64,000 nt of DNA from NCBI RefSeq assembly GCF_016545825.1, contig NC_052618.1, positions 37,208,196-37,272,195 on the forward strand. Reading direction: 5' to 3'. The stretch is from Eucalyptus grandis. Its lineage: Eukaryota; Streptophyta; Magnoliopsida; Myrtales; Myrtaceae. The translations under genes were made by a program, and so were the position numbers. This document shows positions 51,402 through 63,462 of this stretch, in pieces. The first letter of the stretch is position 1; each line of letters opens with the position of its first letter. The notes beneath the pieces are model-generated. The model saw only the letters and a list, made by a program, of their open reading frames with translations, was not told the origin of the DNA and did no database searches.

Positions 51402-52559
51402 GGCTGCGTTTGTTTGTATTCTTTTTTTTTTTTTTTTTAAACATTTTTTCTGTTTTTTGTTCTGAACAAAAAAAAGAAACGCGTTTGGGTGCGTTTCGTT
51501 CCTTTTTGTTCTTTTGTTCCCGAGACAAAGAAACAAACAAGAAACACAAATTTTGTGTTTCTTGTTTCGAAACACTTTGAGAAATACTTTTTTCTTTTTC
51601 TTTTTCTCTTATTTTCTTGTTCTTTTTCTTTTGGCGGTCGCCGGCTCGGCCATGGCCGGCGACCGGCCGACGAGGGCGGCGGCCTCGCCCGGCCCACGCG
51701 AGGGCTCGCCGGCCCTCGGCGAGGCCGAGGCTCGCCGTAGCCGGGCGAGGGTCGGCCTCACCATGGCCGGGCGAGCTCGAGCTCGCCCGAATCCGGCGAG
51801 GCCGACTTCGCCCGGCGGCGGCGAGCCTCGGCCTCGCCGAGCCACCGCTGTGCGACGCCGACCCGGCGGTGGCTCGGCGGCGAGGCCGAGGCTCGCCGCC
51901 GGCGGGCGAGGTCGGCTCGCCGGATCCGGGCGAGCTCGAGCTCGCCCCAGCCATGGCGAGGCCGAGCTCGCCCGCCATGGCGAGGCCGAGCTCGCCCCGC
52001 CCGGGCGAGCTCGATCTCGCCCGATCCGGCGAGGCCGAGCTCGCCCGGCGGCCGGCGAGGCCGCGCCTTGCCGCCGTTGGGCGAGCTCGGCCTCACCGGA
52101 TCAAGGCGAGGCCGACCTCGCACCGACACAGGGCGAGCTCGATCTCGCCCGGTCCGGTGAGGCCGAGCTCGCCCGGCGGCGGCGAGCCTCGGCCTCGCCG
52201 GATCAGGGCGAGTCGGCGTCGCCCGGGCGGTGGCCCGCGAGGCCGCGCCTCGCCCGCCGGGCGAGCTCGGGCCTCGCCGGATCAAGGCGAGGCCGACTCT
52301 CGCGGCCGGTCGCCAAAAAAGAAGAAAAAAAAAAATGAAAAAGAAAAAGAAAAAAAGGAAAAATAAGAAAAATAGAAAAAATAAAAGAAATAAAAAAAAT
52401 TATCCAAATTTACCAAACATGTTTCTATTTATTTTTTGTTCCCTAACAAGTTTACCAAACGCGTTTTTTTGTTCGAAATTGTTCCTAGGAACAGAAACAC
52501 TTTTTTTTTTTTTTTTATTCCCGGAACAATTTTTAAACGAAACGTTACCAAACGCGCCC
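51402..52559. mobile_element. PIF/Harbinger-like non-autonomous element with GC-rich core
   Basis: The left end GGCTGCGTTTGTTTGT and the reverse complement of the right end GGGCGCGTTTGGTAAC are imperfect inverted repeats. They are flanked by TAA on both sides (51399-51401 and 52560-52562), the usual 3-bp target of this superfamily. Inside, a T-rich arm, a pyrimidine arm, a very GC-rich core (51631-52316) and a purine arm follow in order. There is no transposase. Assignment rests on terminus sequence plus TSD only. Confidence 0.6.
51631..52316. repeat. GC-rich iterated GGCGAGG/GAGCTCG core
   Basis: About 690 bp of very high GC made of drifted repeats of ggcgaggccgagctcgcc, itself nearly self-complementary. 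The block opens with ttggcggtcgccggc and closes with the inverted ggccggtcgccaa. It is open in several frames on both strands (up to 274 codons), yielding Arg/Ala/Pro/Ser-rich low-complexity translations. Those are a by-product of the repeat, not a gene. Confidence 0.85.
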
Positions 52560-52689
52560 TAACCTCCCCGCCTTTTCTTTTTTTTCTCTTTTTTAATCTT
52601 TCCTCCTTTTACTTTACTTTTTTTCCTTATGACGTGTGCTTTGGGATGAGGTGTTCACAAGTTTGAGAGATTCATATTGTTTGGAGAGT

Positions 52690-53040
52690 ATGAATGATCA
52701 GTTGAATTTTTGTGCCCATCTTGTGTTATTTATCAAGATTCTATCACTCGATCTTCATGATTTGTTAGTAATTTTTATGCGAGTTCATTTTGTAAAAACT
52801 TTTATTTTGTGATCATCTTGTGTTATTTATCAAGATTCAATCACTCAATCTTCGTGTTAATAATTTTTCTTATCTCGTGTTGTTTGTCAAGATTATATCA
52901 CTCGATTTTTGTGATTTGTTATTAACTTTTATTCGAGTTCATTCTGTGAAAAAGAAAAAACAAAATCTTTTATTTTGTGCTCATCTTGTGAATTTGTCAA
53001 GATTCTATTACTCGATCTTCGTGATTTTTTAGTACTTTTT
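52690..53040. repeat. ~100-bp degenerate tandem repeat
   Basis: The phrase catcttgtgttatttatcaa followed by gattctatcactcgatcttc recurs at 52717, 52814, about 52871 (shortened) and 52982. Each is followed by gtgatttgtta and attcgagttcatt-type sequence. Confidence 0.85.
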
Positions 53041-53049
53041 ATTCGCTTT

Positions 53050-54470
53050 TATGTTTTCTTTAGCTTAGGAAAAATGTAATTAAAGGCGAACAAAGTACAC
53101 CCATCATGAAAATCTATGGAAAACCGACGTAACCAGATTTGAAATTATTAAAATGTTACAAAGACATGGACACTACATTGGTGTTCACAACACTCGTTAT
53201 GAATTACAAGCTTAATTCCAACGCTAAAAAATCAAAATCGAAACACAGTGTTTTGGCATAACTTGAGCGTGTCTTCTTCCTACAAGTTCTTTTTTATATG
53301 CACTCCTGGGAACTTCCTTGACGATTACCAGAATTCATGCGCGATCCCTTCTTATTGCTCCGCGTTTCCATGATTTCTTCACCAGCATCACCAGCATCTA
53401 ATGATTCTAAGCCATTCGCACCATACACGCATCTTCACCCCTTTCCTCCTTCCTTCCATAATTTACCAAACAAGTGAATTTGGGAGGACCCAATGCCTTT
53501 ATTTTTACCACGTAAAGCTGGGACATCAAGAGGACCCACCCTGGGGTTCATTGCATCCTGGCATGTCCTTATCGAATCTGAGATTCAATTCATTGCGATG
53601 CTTCACGTCAATGGAATTCGACCACTCACCTCACGCAAAATGATGAGCACTCCACATCCAAGGCTCACGTTACATCTCAACAGCAAAGATAAGAGGGTCT
53701 TGCATTTTTCACATGAAGTTGGATTCTCTATGTGGAAGCATGAAGCCCTAAATATCATAAGATCGATTTATAAAATCAATTTACTAAGTGATGTGATAAA
53801 TTGTAAGTGACGTTTTCAAATAAGAGAACTATATAAAGCGTTTAAGTTAAGTAAACCTAAAATCATTTTCTTCTAAATAATACATATCAAACCTAATCGA
53901 TGACTTGATTTGTTATGCGACGATAAGACCTTTGATTCTAACAAGCAGAAATATCCTAAGACCTTTGATTTTTAGTCTTGCTAAGGAAAACCCTTACGGG
54001 CTCTCCATCCGTCAATCATTTTCTACAATTATTGATGTACCATCGTGCACTTGATAAGTACAAATAATTCATAATCATCACCACATTGTCGTCCTGAATT
54101 GAATGCAGTGGGGATCGTGCAACTGACCTGTGCTTCTCCAAATGTTAAATCAAGACTAAGTTCATTGGTTTCATACTCTCACTTTGGGATGATGGTCTTG
54201 AGGGGTTCCATCCAAGAGATTTGATAAGCATATCTTGTAAGAGTCACGGTGGTTGAGAGAGACGAGGCATATCCGCTTAGAAAAGACACACGAGGTATGT
54301 GACTTACCTTCGAGAGGTTGTCCTCGCTCGAAGTCTCCCAATCCAAATCAACTCACAAGTAGAAGATAAATTGATCTAGCATTGAACCATGACAAGTCAA
54401 GGTCGAAATATGAAGCACAAATATATGAGGTATCTCTTTGATGCAAGTTGTAATGCATAATTTTAGGGAA
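53050..54470. other. intergenic DNA, no gene seen
   Basis: Overlapping plus-strand open stretches at 53401-53810 have no recognisable domain. The remainder is unstructured. Confidence 0.4.
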
Positions 54471-54486
54471 AATTGACATAAATTAT

Positions 54487-55354
54487 AAGAGGTGATCATG
54501 ATCTGGATTGGGCCGATCTAGCACTTAACCCAGAGACCAATCCACATAGTATTGATCCTCAATTTTTGAAATTGAAGACCAATCTAGTTGAGTCTAGAAC
54601 CGAGGATCAAACCAACGCTATAGGTTTGATCCAGTTCGAGGGTTAACTCGAGACCAACTAATAATTTTTTTTTGTTTCATTTTTTATATCCCCTAAAAAG
54701 ACAAACATATCATTTCAATTTACATATCCATCAACATGAGTGAGCCGCAAGACGAGGGCCCGTCGTGAGGCGAGCAAATAGAGGCAAGCCGTGAGATGAG
54801 CGACAAATAGTGAGCATTGCTAACAAGTGAAAATGGTTTCTAATTAGGGCTTTATTTCCTTCTAATTTACTTGGGGACGAGCAAGGCCAACGAAGAAAGG
54901 CGAACGGCAACCGTCAAGTGGCGACCAGCGCAAGCGTTGGGCGGCAATCGAGGTGAGTGTCAAGCATCAAGCGGCCAGTAGGCCAAGCATTGAGAGGTGA
55001 GTAGCATAAGCATTGAGCAGTGGTGCCGAGCATGGCGAGGTTGAAAATGATAAAAAAGAAAGAAGAACAAGAGTATTGGAGGAGGAGGACACCGTTTAAG
55101 GTCGTTTAATGTCATTTAATGCCATTTGATTTAAGGTTTGCTCTTTATAATGGATATAAGAATATTATATAATATATCTAATATATATATATATAGTCAA
55201 GATTGGGCTGGGTTGTACAAATCCTAAACTTCTAGAATCGAGCACCAACTTGCACAATACTGAATCCAAGAATCTTAAGACCAATGATCGACCCAGTTCC
55301 CCTAAGAATCGGATAAGGACCAATAGGGTTGACCCTGGACCGATATTCACCCCT
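54487..55354. mobile_element. hAT-like non-autonomous element, TSD ataaattat
   Basis: The left end aagaggtgatcatgatctgg resembles the reverse complement of the right end, aggggtgaatatcggtccag. Both flanks carry ataaattat (54478-54486 and 55355-55363); an 8-bp reading of the duplication would be typical of hAT elements. The arms continue as imperfect inverted repeats (attgggccgatct, gaccaat). The centre is a cgaggcgag-type GC tract without coding capacity. Confidence 0.6.
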
Positions 55355-55369
55355 ATAAATTATCCATAA

Positions 55370-56890
55370 AATCCCTTAATTTGTGTAATGTAATTCCTAA
55401 ACTTTACCATAATATGCAATATTATTGATAAACTATATGAAAATCTTCAATGTTATCCCTAAATTTGAATTAATAAAAGGATTATATTTGATATTTTCAT
55501 ATAGTGCAATGACTAAATAGAACATATACTAAAAAGTTTAAAAATTACATTGAGTAAATTAAAAGTTTAGAGACCACCTTATATATTGGAGTACAGTTTA
55601 TAAACCACATTAAACGAATTAAAAGTTCAAGAGCCATAATACATATTAGGTCAAAATTTAAAGTTCATATGTGTCATTATTTCTAACTTTAACTAGTCCA
55701 ATCTTTACAAGCCAATTTATCTAATCGACAAGACTTCTCATTGCTCAAGTGACTCGATGCCGTTATTGTTCTTGACTCTTTTTTTTCTTTTTCATGGAGC
55801 GTTAACAATTTGAGCCTCTCATAGATCCTAATCGATCTCATCGAATCAAGTCGGCCTTTTGTCCTTCACCCCCTGGGGATGCTCCAAACAAGAACCCTAG
55901 AATCAACGATTACGCTTGTTGAAGCATCAAGTCGCGATGTTCGAGAGTGGCGTCGCCGTCATCGCTTGCAAGCTGTTCTGGTTCTCTCATTTAAATGTAG
56001 GGCTCTATCATCCACTTTCCACAGGGCAAGTGCCAGTAGGTTCGGAGCCAAATTCTCTCTGCGTTCACGTGGGTTTCGCACGGCTCCTGGGACGTCCATT
56101 CAACCCCATCTAATAAGTGTGGGACACTCGCCAAATCCCAATCTTAGAACTCAGAGATCTCTCGAAAATATTTAGGTAAAGGGACATTTCAATGGTGATT
56201 TATCTATGTCTTATCGGTTGCCCTTTTCAAAATAATTGAATCCTCGCAAAATATAAGTATTCGAGAGGTTATGTCACAAGAAAATTGATAGGGTTACATG
56301 AAGATGAGCATGGACCAATCAAATGTTTATAGATAATAACCGAATTGGACTGTCATGAAATGCAGAAATTTAATTTGTTCTGTAGGTACATCTTGGATGG
56401 AGCTTGGATCCCACCAATTAATTGGAGAGGACAAAGTGGGTTCATTGGTAGCTTTTCATAGGAAATAGCCAAAAGGATGGGACATGACCGGTGGCCCAAG
56501 TGGACATACAGGAGCATGGGCAGAATTCTTTTGTAAGTACTCGTCTTTACATGAAACGTATGGCAGATAAAGCTCCTTACAGCGAGGGAAAATTTTGGTT
56601 TCTTTTTAATCTATTACGATTCGCTACGTTTGTGAACCCATGATTGATTTGATTTTCTCTGACAATAATGATTAGGTTCGTACGTCATTCAATTGAAGAC
56701 GTCTTCTAACTTGGGTTGTCCATCGAAATTTTGACTCTTATCTTATACATGAGTCTGGAAAGTATTTATTTATTCAATAAGAAAAAGAACGTAAATTGCA
56801 GCAATAATAACATTTGTTGGTCTCTCTACGTCCACGTAAGATCTGGTGAGGCGTGCGTGAACGAAGTTATGGCCAAGAGAGCATATATAC
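55370..56890. other. intergenic DNA, no gene seen
   Basis: A GC-richer patch at 55880-56170 has overlapping open stretches (up to 98 codons) without a recognisable product. The rest is AT-rich. Confidence 0.4.
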
Positions 56891-56897
56891 ATAATTA

Positions 56898-57542
56898 GGA
56901 AAATTATTAAGAAAGTCCTAAATTTATTGTACTTATACTAATTCAATATTAAATAAATAAAAATTCTAAACATTTTGATGATTTATTAATTTAATCCGTT
57001 TGACCAATTTTAGACAAAACATTAACATAAATGCCACCTATTTTACGTGATATAACTAATAAGGATAGCCGGTACTAATGTATACGATTTTTATTAATTT
57101 TAAAAAAATCTTTCTTTTTTTCCCCTCTTTTCACTGGTGGCCGGTCACCATCCACAAGCAATGGCTACCAAGGATTGAAATTACTTGGGTGAGGGTGAGC
57201 ACCAGCAAGGCTAGGTAGGTCTGTGGTGGGGGAGGGGGAGGGGGGCTCATGAGCACTCACCCTCGCCCAAGCAAAGCCGACCATCACTTGTGATTGATGA
57301 CTAGTGATTGGTTATTTGCAAAAAGGAAAGGGAAAGAATAAAAGGAAAAAAATTCAGAAATTTTTCAAAAATTATCCATATTTGTGTTGTCATGCCATGC
57401 GGGTTAGCGAGTCTACGTTAGCAATTTCGATCAATATTAGCCGGATAAATTATATTTATAAGTTGTTAAGATCATATTGAAATGTATATAATTGAATTGA
57501 CATAAATACAATAAATTTATAATAATCTTGATAATTTTTCCC
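56898..57542. mobile_element. long-inverted-repeat element of the MULE-like family
   Basis: The left end ggaaaattattaagaaag pairs with the reverse complement of the right end, gggaaaaattatcaagatta. Inner arms also match in inverted order (tttattgtacttata versus tttattgtatttatg). The centre (about 57110-57360) has the pyrimidine arm, a ggtggccggtcacc module and a purine arm. Closely similar in plan to the element at 59968. No clean target-site duplication was found. Confidence 0.65.
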
Positions 57543-57549
57543 GTATACA

Positions 57550-59570
57550 TTCTAATGGCATATCAATGAGTTTAATAGCATCATGCTTTAAAAATTATTG
57601 TCGCCATCTTTGCCAGCCACCAAAAAAGGTGAGTTCATGTATCTACTTTCTGATAGATGAATGAATAAGATCGCCATGACAGTTCATAATGTCATAAATG
57701 AGAATGAGATGGTCACTTCATTTTTGTCAGAGTTGACCTAATTTATGAGCGTGCGTATTAGGTATAACAAAAGGGTCGGCAACATCACAAAACGGTCCAA
57801 TCACACGAGGACGACCTCGTTACCTTTGGCTGATCTTGGATTTGCGGATCACCGGGATGGGCACATGATCAGAACGAGGGGGAGCTCATGGCAACTTCGC
57901 CTGTGCTCAGCAGCTTCTGTTCCTTCTCCTTGATGAGAAGGTACTCGTGGAGATGAAACGAGGTGCATGGACATTCTAGAAGCTGAGTCTAATGGTTCGT
58001 TCCATGCCTACACGTGCAGCGGGTTCCGTTGGTATAACCATGGTTCCGTTTAAACTAGATGAGGCAACTACAAAGCTCAATCAACTTTTTCCGTAATCGC
58101 CATCGCCACAGAAAAGAGACAACTTTTATTAATTGATGTTGAGAGAGGCTTTTTCCCATCTTGACAGTTGAGTGATGTGATTTATCGCAACACAAGCATG
58201 TTCGAAATCTTGTGTATATCCTGTATATAATTGCCATTATATCTAGATTCATGATGTTGAGAGCCTTTCCACATTAGTTTGAGGTTAATACGTATGATCG
58301 AATGTTGCTTGTATTATGTGTAAAATTTTGTCAAACCATTCTTGACCGCTTAAAAAATTTATGTTGTTAGATAAAAGCGTGATCCACTGTTTAAATATTC
58401 TAACACACTCTCTCACATGTAAGCTAGACTTTGGCCTAAGATTAAACATGGAAATATATAATAAGGGAGGCAAATAAGGGGCCTTGAAAAATTTAAACTC
58501 AGGACAACTCACTCTAATATTGTGTTAATTTGAAAGTCAAAGAGAAGGTTATGACATGGTGTTTACGGAGGCTTGACGCAATTAGGGTCGTGTGATATGT
58601 ATTTATAAAAGTAATTAATTATTGTCAAGAGTCTAGATTGAAATATATTAATATAAGGGTCCCAATCATACATATTGAGTACATATTAATATTATGTATT
58701 TCAATAGATTAAAAAAGCTAAGATTTCTTATCTCTCACTGACTTGTTATCAAAGCAATGGTTAAAGAATTCAAAGCCACACAAGAACCAAAATGTCACTA
58801 CGATGGAATATTCTCGAGATGGCTTGTTGATTGTGATAGGAAAAGTCACCATATCATCTTCCAGACGGCATGATAATGCTTTTGGACCGTCCATCCGCCT
58901 TGACTTCTGGAATTGAAACAATCTAAAGAAGTTTCGGACCTGCTTGCTCGCGGCGTCCTCTTTGTGATCCTGCTTTCCGGCATCAACGCTAGGCCACGTC
59001 CAAAGGATGGATTAGATATTAGATACTGGACAATACGTTGCTGAAACGTGCTCGACTGACAATCTCTGAACTGGTGGGGGAATCCGACAATGAGCTATTA
59101 TGCACGCTTCCCGTTGAGATCCCCTATGTCTTATTCACTTTCTCATGGCGTTGTCCGATTACTTCAGTTGGAACATCGCTTCTTCTTCATATTCCTTGCC
59201 CCCTTTGGAGGCAGAAGTTGATAAACGTACTGAGTATGATGGACTTTACAGTTTTGAGGCAAGAAAATCAAATGTTTTTTCCTGTCGACCCTTCCCCTTT
59301 TACTTCACAGTGCCAATAAAACTTTCAATTGTGGTCAGTTACAAAAGCTGCAAATCTTGTCCCAATTGTAGATCTTTTTGTTTTGTCAAATTGTCCCTCC
59401 GTAGAGAGGACAGACATGCAAAATCGAGCGATATAACAAACCTCATGGTGCGAAACAATGTCGCATTTTCTGTAATTTGAGTGTTGACATCTCGAGCGCG
59501 ATGACCCATCAAATTGTTTGTTCAATGTCATATGTGATTTTTTAGTAACACAAGTGGCTGATGTCACTTG
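57550..59570. other. intergenic DNA, no gene seen
   Basis: Small open stretches at 57745-57933 and 59038-59480 lack domains. The tract 58380-58540 (gagtgagttgtcctgagttt then aaatttttc on the minus strand) has a loose B-box look but no tail or duplication. Confidence 0.4.
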
Positions 59571-59588
59571 AATGATCAAATTTTAGAT

Positions 59589-59812
59589 TTTTTTTTTTTT
59601 TTTTTTTTTTTTTGTGACCTGGGGGAACCCCGCACTCGACACACAGGGAGTAAACCCAGGGAGGCACGTAGGAAACCACCACCCACGCACCCCGGGTAAG
59701 TCACCAAGTGTCTCCACCTGCCTCCCTACCACTTGCGTCGCAGGGGCTTCGAACTCCGGCCTCCAGCGTGGAAGTCCTGGAGCCTACCAGCGGAGACACC
59801 CTTGCGGGTGGT
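59589..59812 (-). mobile_element. tRNA-derived SINE with poly(A) tail
   Basis: Read on the minus strand the element starts at 59812 (accacccgcaagggtgtctc), has an A-box-like gctggtaggctc and a clear B box gagttcgaagcccc, and ends in a run of about 24 A (59612-59589). The 11-bp target-site duplication aaattttagat lies on both sides (59578-59588 and 59813-59823). Length, polymerase III boxes, A tail and TSD together define a SINE. An exact duplication suggests fairly recent insertion. Confidence 0.93.
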
Positions 59813-59967
59813 AAATTTTAGATGTTTTGATACTTAAACTATCGCTTGAAAAATTATAGCATCAAACTGAGGGTAGTACAATCTTTTCATGTGATTATTG
59901 TCATGTCCGATAATTTTCTTGTTATGTTTCTATTTTTGAATTTGCCATGCCATGTTATATGTGTGAT

Positions 59968-60663
59968 GGGAAAAGTGTCAGAAATATCCTAAACCTATTA
60001 CATTATCACAAATTTAGTCTTATACCTTTTAACTCGGTGCCAATTCAATCCTAAATCTTTTAATGGTGTCAATTCAGCCATAAACATTTCGAATTAGTAC
60101 CAATTTAGTCTTAAATCTTTTGACTTGATGCCAATTTAGTCCTTCTAATTGATTTTGGCTAGAAATTGACGCGTGAGCTAAATTTGGTTTACATGGCACT
60201 ACCACAACTAATATGGATAATTTTTATAATATTTTAATAATAATTTTTTTTTTATGTTTTATGTTTTCTATCTTTTTTTCTCTCTCTCTCTCTCACTCTC
60301 CTTTCTTTTCTTTTTTTCCTTTAGGCAATTGCTAGCCATAGGTGATGGCTAGGCGAGCTAGCCTAGCCTACCCAAGGTGAGGCCAAACCTCAACAAGGGT
60401 TGGCCTCGCCTAAGGCAGGGCGATGTCGCTAGGCGTCATCTTCGCCTAGTTGGCGAGACGGTCAGCAATGGTCAGCATTGTCCAGGCTAGATCTAGCGAG
60501 GTCGACCATTGACAAGGCTTGACCTCGCCCTAGCTAGGTGAGGCCAACTTGCCCAACCATCAACTGTAGCTAATGGCTGGCCACCGCCAAAAGGAAAAAG
60601 AAAGGAAGGAGAGAGAAAAAAAAAAAAAAAAAGGAAAGAAAAAAGAAAAGAAATAAAAAAAGA

Positions 60664-60755
<92 letters not shown>

Positions 60756-61064
60756 TTATTAAAAATTATTAAAAATATAGTCTACATAAGCACCAGTGGT
60801 ACCATGTAAGTTAGTCGGCATTCACATTAGCAATATTCGGTCAAAGTTAGCCGGAATGACTAAATAAATACCAAGTCAAAATGTTTAAGACTAAATTGGC
60901 ACTATTTTCAAAAGTTTATGACTAAATTGGCACTATTTCCAAATGTTTAAAACTAAATTGACACCATTAAATAGTTTAGGACTACATTGGCATCAAGTCA
61001 AAAGGTTTAGAATTAAATTAGCATTAATACAATATGTTTAAAAATTTTCTGACATTTTTTCCCC
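59968..61064. mobile_element. MULE-type non-autonomous element with long inverted repeats, TSD atgtgtgat
   Basis: The left end gggaaaagtgtcagaaatat pairs with the reverse complement of the right end, ggggaaaaaatgtcagaaaa. The inverted arms extend some 240 bp (ttttgacttgatgccaat occurs in both). A perfect 9-bp duplication atgtgtgat flanks it (59959-59967 and 61065-61073), the size made by Mutator-like transposases. The interior has a (TC)n/T-rich arm, a GC-rich module (60319-60594), a purine arm and an (AAT)n run. No coding sequence. Confidence 0.85.
60664..60751. repeat. (AAT)n microsatellite
   Basis: About 29 uninterrupted AAT repeats inside the right arm of the MULE-type element. Confidence 0.95.
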
Positions 61065-61639
61065 ATGTGTGATTGTCATGTCATGTTCGAATTTGAATTA
61101 GTCAAGTCATGTTGCACATGCAATTATCATGTCATGTTATTTTCTTCCCGTATTTTGAATTTGAATTTGAATTTGTAATGTCCTACTCCATGTGCTTATT
61201 GTAGGTTACATGTGATTATTACCATTTCATTTTACTTTCTTGATGTTTTGAATTCCTAATTTGCTTTGTCATGCAGCATGTGAGTGTTGTTATGTCATGT
61301 ATTTTTCGAGTCGTGTTTTTAAATTTCAAAATTGCTAATTATGTTGGATGTGATTAGTGTTATGCCATGTCATTTTTTTGTCATGTTTTGATCGCGATTG
61401 ATATGTCATATTGTATGTGATTATTGTCCTTCCATGTGATTTATCCATCATCTTTGAATTTGAAGTGGCCATGTCATTGTTGGAAGTCCTTAGTAGAAAT
61501 CTAATACTTTTACCAAGGGAGATCTCTAAGGGAGAGCTCAAGTTTAAGCCTATTGACATATTCAATTGAACCAATCTTCAATAAAAACATGAAGCGAATA
61601 AGTTATAGACTAATTGCAAGTGGCTAACTAAAGGTGAGC

Positions 61640-62032
61640 GTCGGTGAGGTCAACCTCGCTAGCCTCCGGCAAAACTTGCTCTCATTGGCCATTGGCGAAT
61701 GTGAACCTCCCCTGCCCTTGATGAGGTCAACCTCGCCAAGGGCTAGCAAGGCTCGCCCAAGGCCCATAAGGTCAACCTTGTTAGCTAAAGGAGGAAGAAG
61801 GGAGAAAAAAAGAAATGAAAAAGAAAAAATAATAATTTGAAAATATTAAAATATTATTAAAAAAATTTCGCATCAGTACTGTCGTGCCACATAAAATTAT
61901 CGATGTCCACGTCAATGATTTATAGTCAAAATTAACCGAATAAACTCGATTGGTAAAATACGAAAATTAAAAAAATTTAGGGTTGAGATGACAAAAGTGT
62001 AATAAATTTAAGATTGTTTGAATAATTTTCTG
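61640..62032. mobile_element. right half of a MULE-like inverted-repeat element
   Basis: The GC-rich cgaggtcaacctcgc module, purine arm and right terminus (reverse complement cagaaaattattcaaacaat, then cttaaatttattaca) match the right half of the element at 56898. The left arm is missing. Confidence 0.5.
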
Positions 62033-62039
62033 GTCTGTA

Positions 62040-63170
62040 ACCCGATAGATGCTCGCCGCCATGGTGAGTATTGCCCGGCCACCATTCCACCGAAGTCATC
62101 CCTCTCTCTATACCGCTCAATCGGATGGGCTTGGCGGCGCGTACCACCTCGCGATGGTCTCGTAGTATCCTAGAAGCAACGACCATCAACATCGTTACTC
62201 ATTCGCTCCTGTTTTATTTGCGGTGGTGGCGAACTTAGATTTGGGACGATGAACACCATAATGATTGTCGTAAGATATGGGTGATGTTTGCCCTCATGAA
62301 GGTCGCACAGTTGTTCTAAGTTTCTTGAATGTTTTTTTTTATTTAATTTTTTTCTTATCATATTTTATATATCTTATTTTTTTTGAATTATTCGTTTGAT
62401 CAATTATGTCTATGTCCAATTTTATATTTAGTAGTTTTCCGAACAAATGATGAGGAGGTAAAAACGTTGGAGGGATATTACTTAATCTCATCTTATCATC
62501 CTATCCTACTTAGGACGTAATTATCAATAAAAGATTTTTCTCATATCACGTGTGATCATTGTTTTGACAATCAAAACGTTCTTATTAAAGTATGCTAACT
62601 TATTTGATTTTCTTCTCTAGGACCTTTTTCTACAATTCTTGTGTACTTGTGATTATTTTATTTGATAAGAGATCTGTATTCAACTTTACACAAGATGGGT
62701 TACCCAAAAAGAAAAATGGATCAACAAACAAGTACCGCCTCGTAAACTTTTATTACATCTTGTTATATCCTGTCATATCTTATCTTATCTCGTAATGTAA
62801 GATTACAAGCAGTCTTAGGTTCTAATCACTTACTCGAGTATTGGCTCACGTCAATATCAGAACGACGGCGAGACTAGGATTTACTGTAGAATCATCAAAA
62901 TTCATGATAAATCCCAAAGTCGTCTTCTCGAACTCTTCCTAAATAAACATCTTCTCCTCCCTCTATACTTTTTGACCTTAGGAAACACAAGTGGGGGGGG
63001 CCAAAAATTTTCACATTCTTTGGTATGGAGTGAAGTCTAGATAACATCATTGACTCTATCCATCCGCGGATTCTCCCTCTCCTCCTCCCCCCTTCTCCTC
63101 CTCCCCGTCCTCCACCATCACCATAGTTGGCGTGGAGCCCATGGCTTGACCTCTGCTCTTGCTGTCTTTT
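62040..63170. other. intergenic DNA before a right-edge gene
   Basis: No gene is supported. A short GC-richer patch lies at 62040-62180. A pyrimidine-rich tract (63060-63115) precedes the likely promoter and leader at the right edge. Confidence 0.4.
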
Positions 63171-63179
63171 CAACTCACT

Positions 63180-63462
63180 AGCCTTCTCTCCATTCCCATG
63201 TCCATCGTGGGCTTAGCTGCGTGGGTTCTTGAAGCACGGTTGGTTCTCTTCTTTTCCCTTCTTTTATACTTTCCTCACTAGACCCTCTCTCTCTCTCTCT
63301 CTCCTCTTTTCTCTCTCTCTCTCGATCGAGGAGCAAATACCAAGACGCCATATCCATTTTCTCTCTCTTGTTTTTGGTGGATCTGCAAGATCTGGGCTCC
63401 CCATGATCTCCTCTCCCGTTTTCCTTCTCTGGAGTGGCTTTTGATGGACCGATGAATTCTGG
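63180..63462 (+). promoter_or_regulatory. candidate 5' leader exon of a plus-strand gene continuing to the right
   Basis: A pyrimidine-rich leader with (TC)n runs (63283-63332) ends at a good donor (ATTCTGG|gtatgt, exon end 63462). It is followed by T-rich intron-like sequence to the window edge. The exon's last bases contain ATG AAT TCT GG, which could be the true start or an untranslated ATG. The gene body lies outside the window. Confidence 0.4.

Noticed and set aside
51514..52366. Long open frames (249-274 codons) on the plus strand and a 214-codon one on the minus strand
   Set aside because: They arise from the GC-rich near-palindromic repeat inside a transposon. The products are Arg/Ala/Pro/Ser low complexity and both strands are equally open.
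56889..57551. 9-bp target-site duplication around the element at 56898
   Set aside because: The flanks acataatta and gtatacatt share only partial similarity, so no duplication is claimed.
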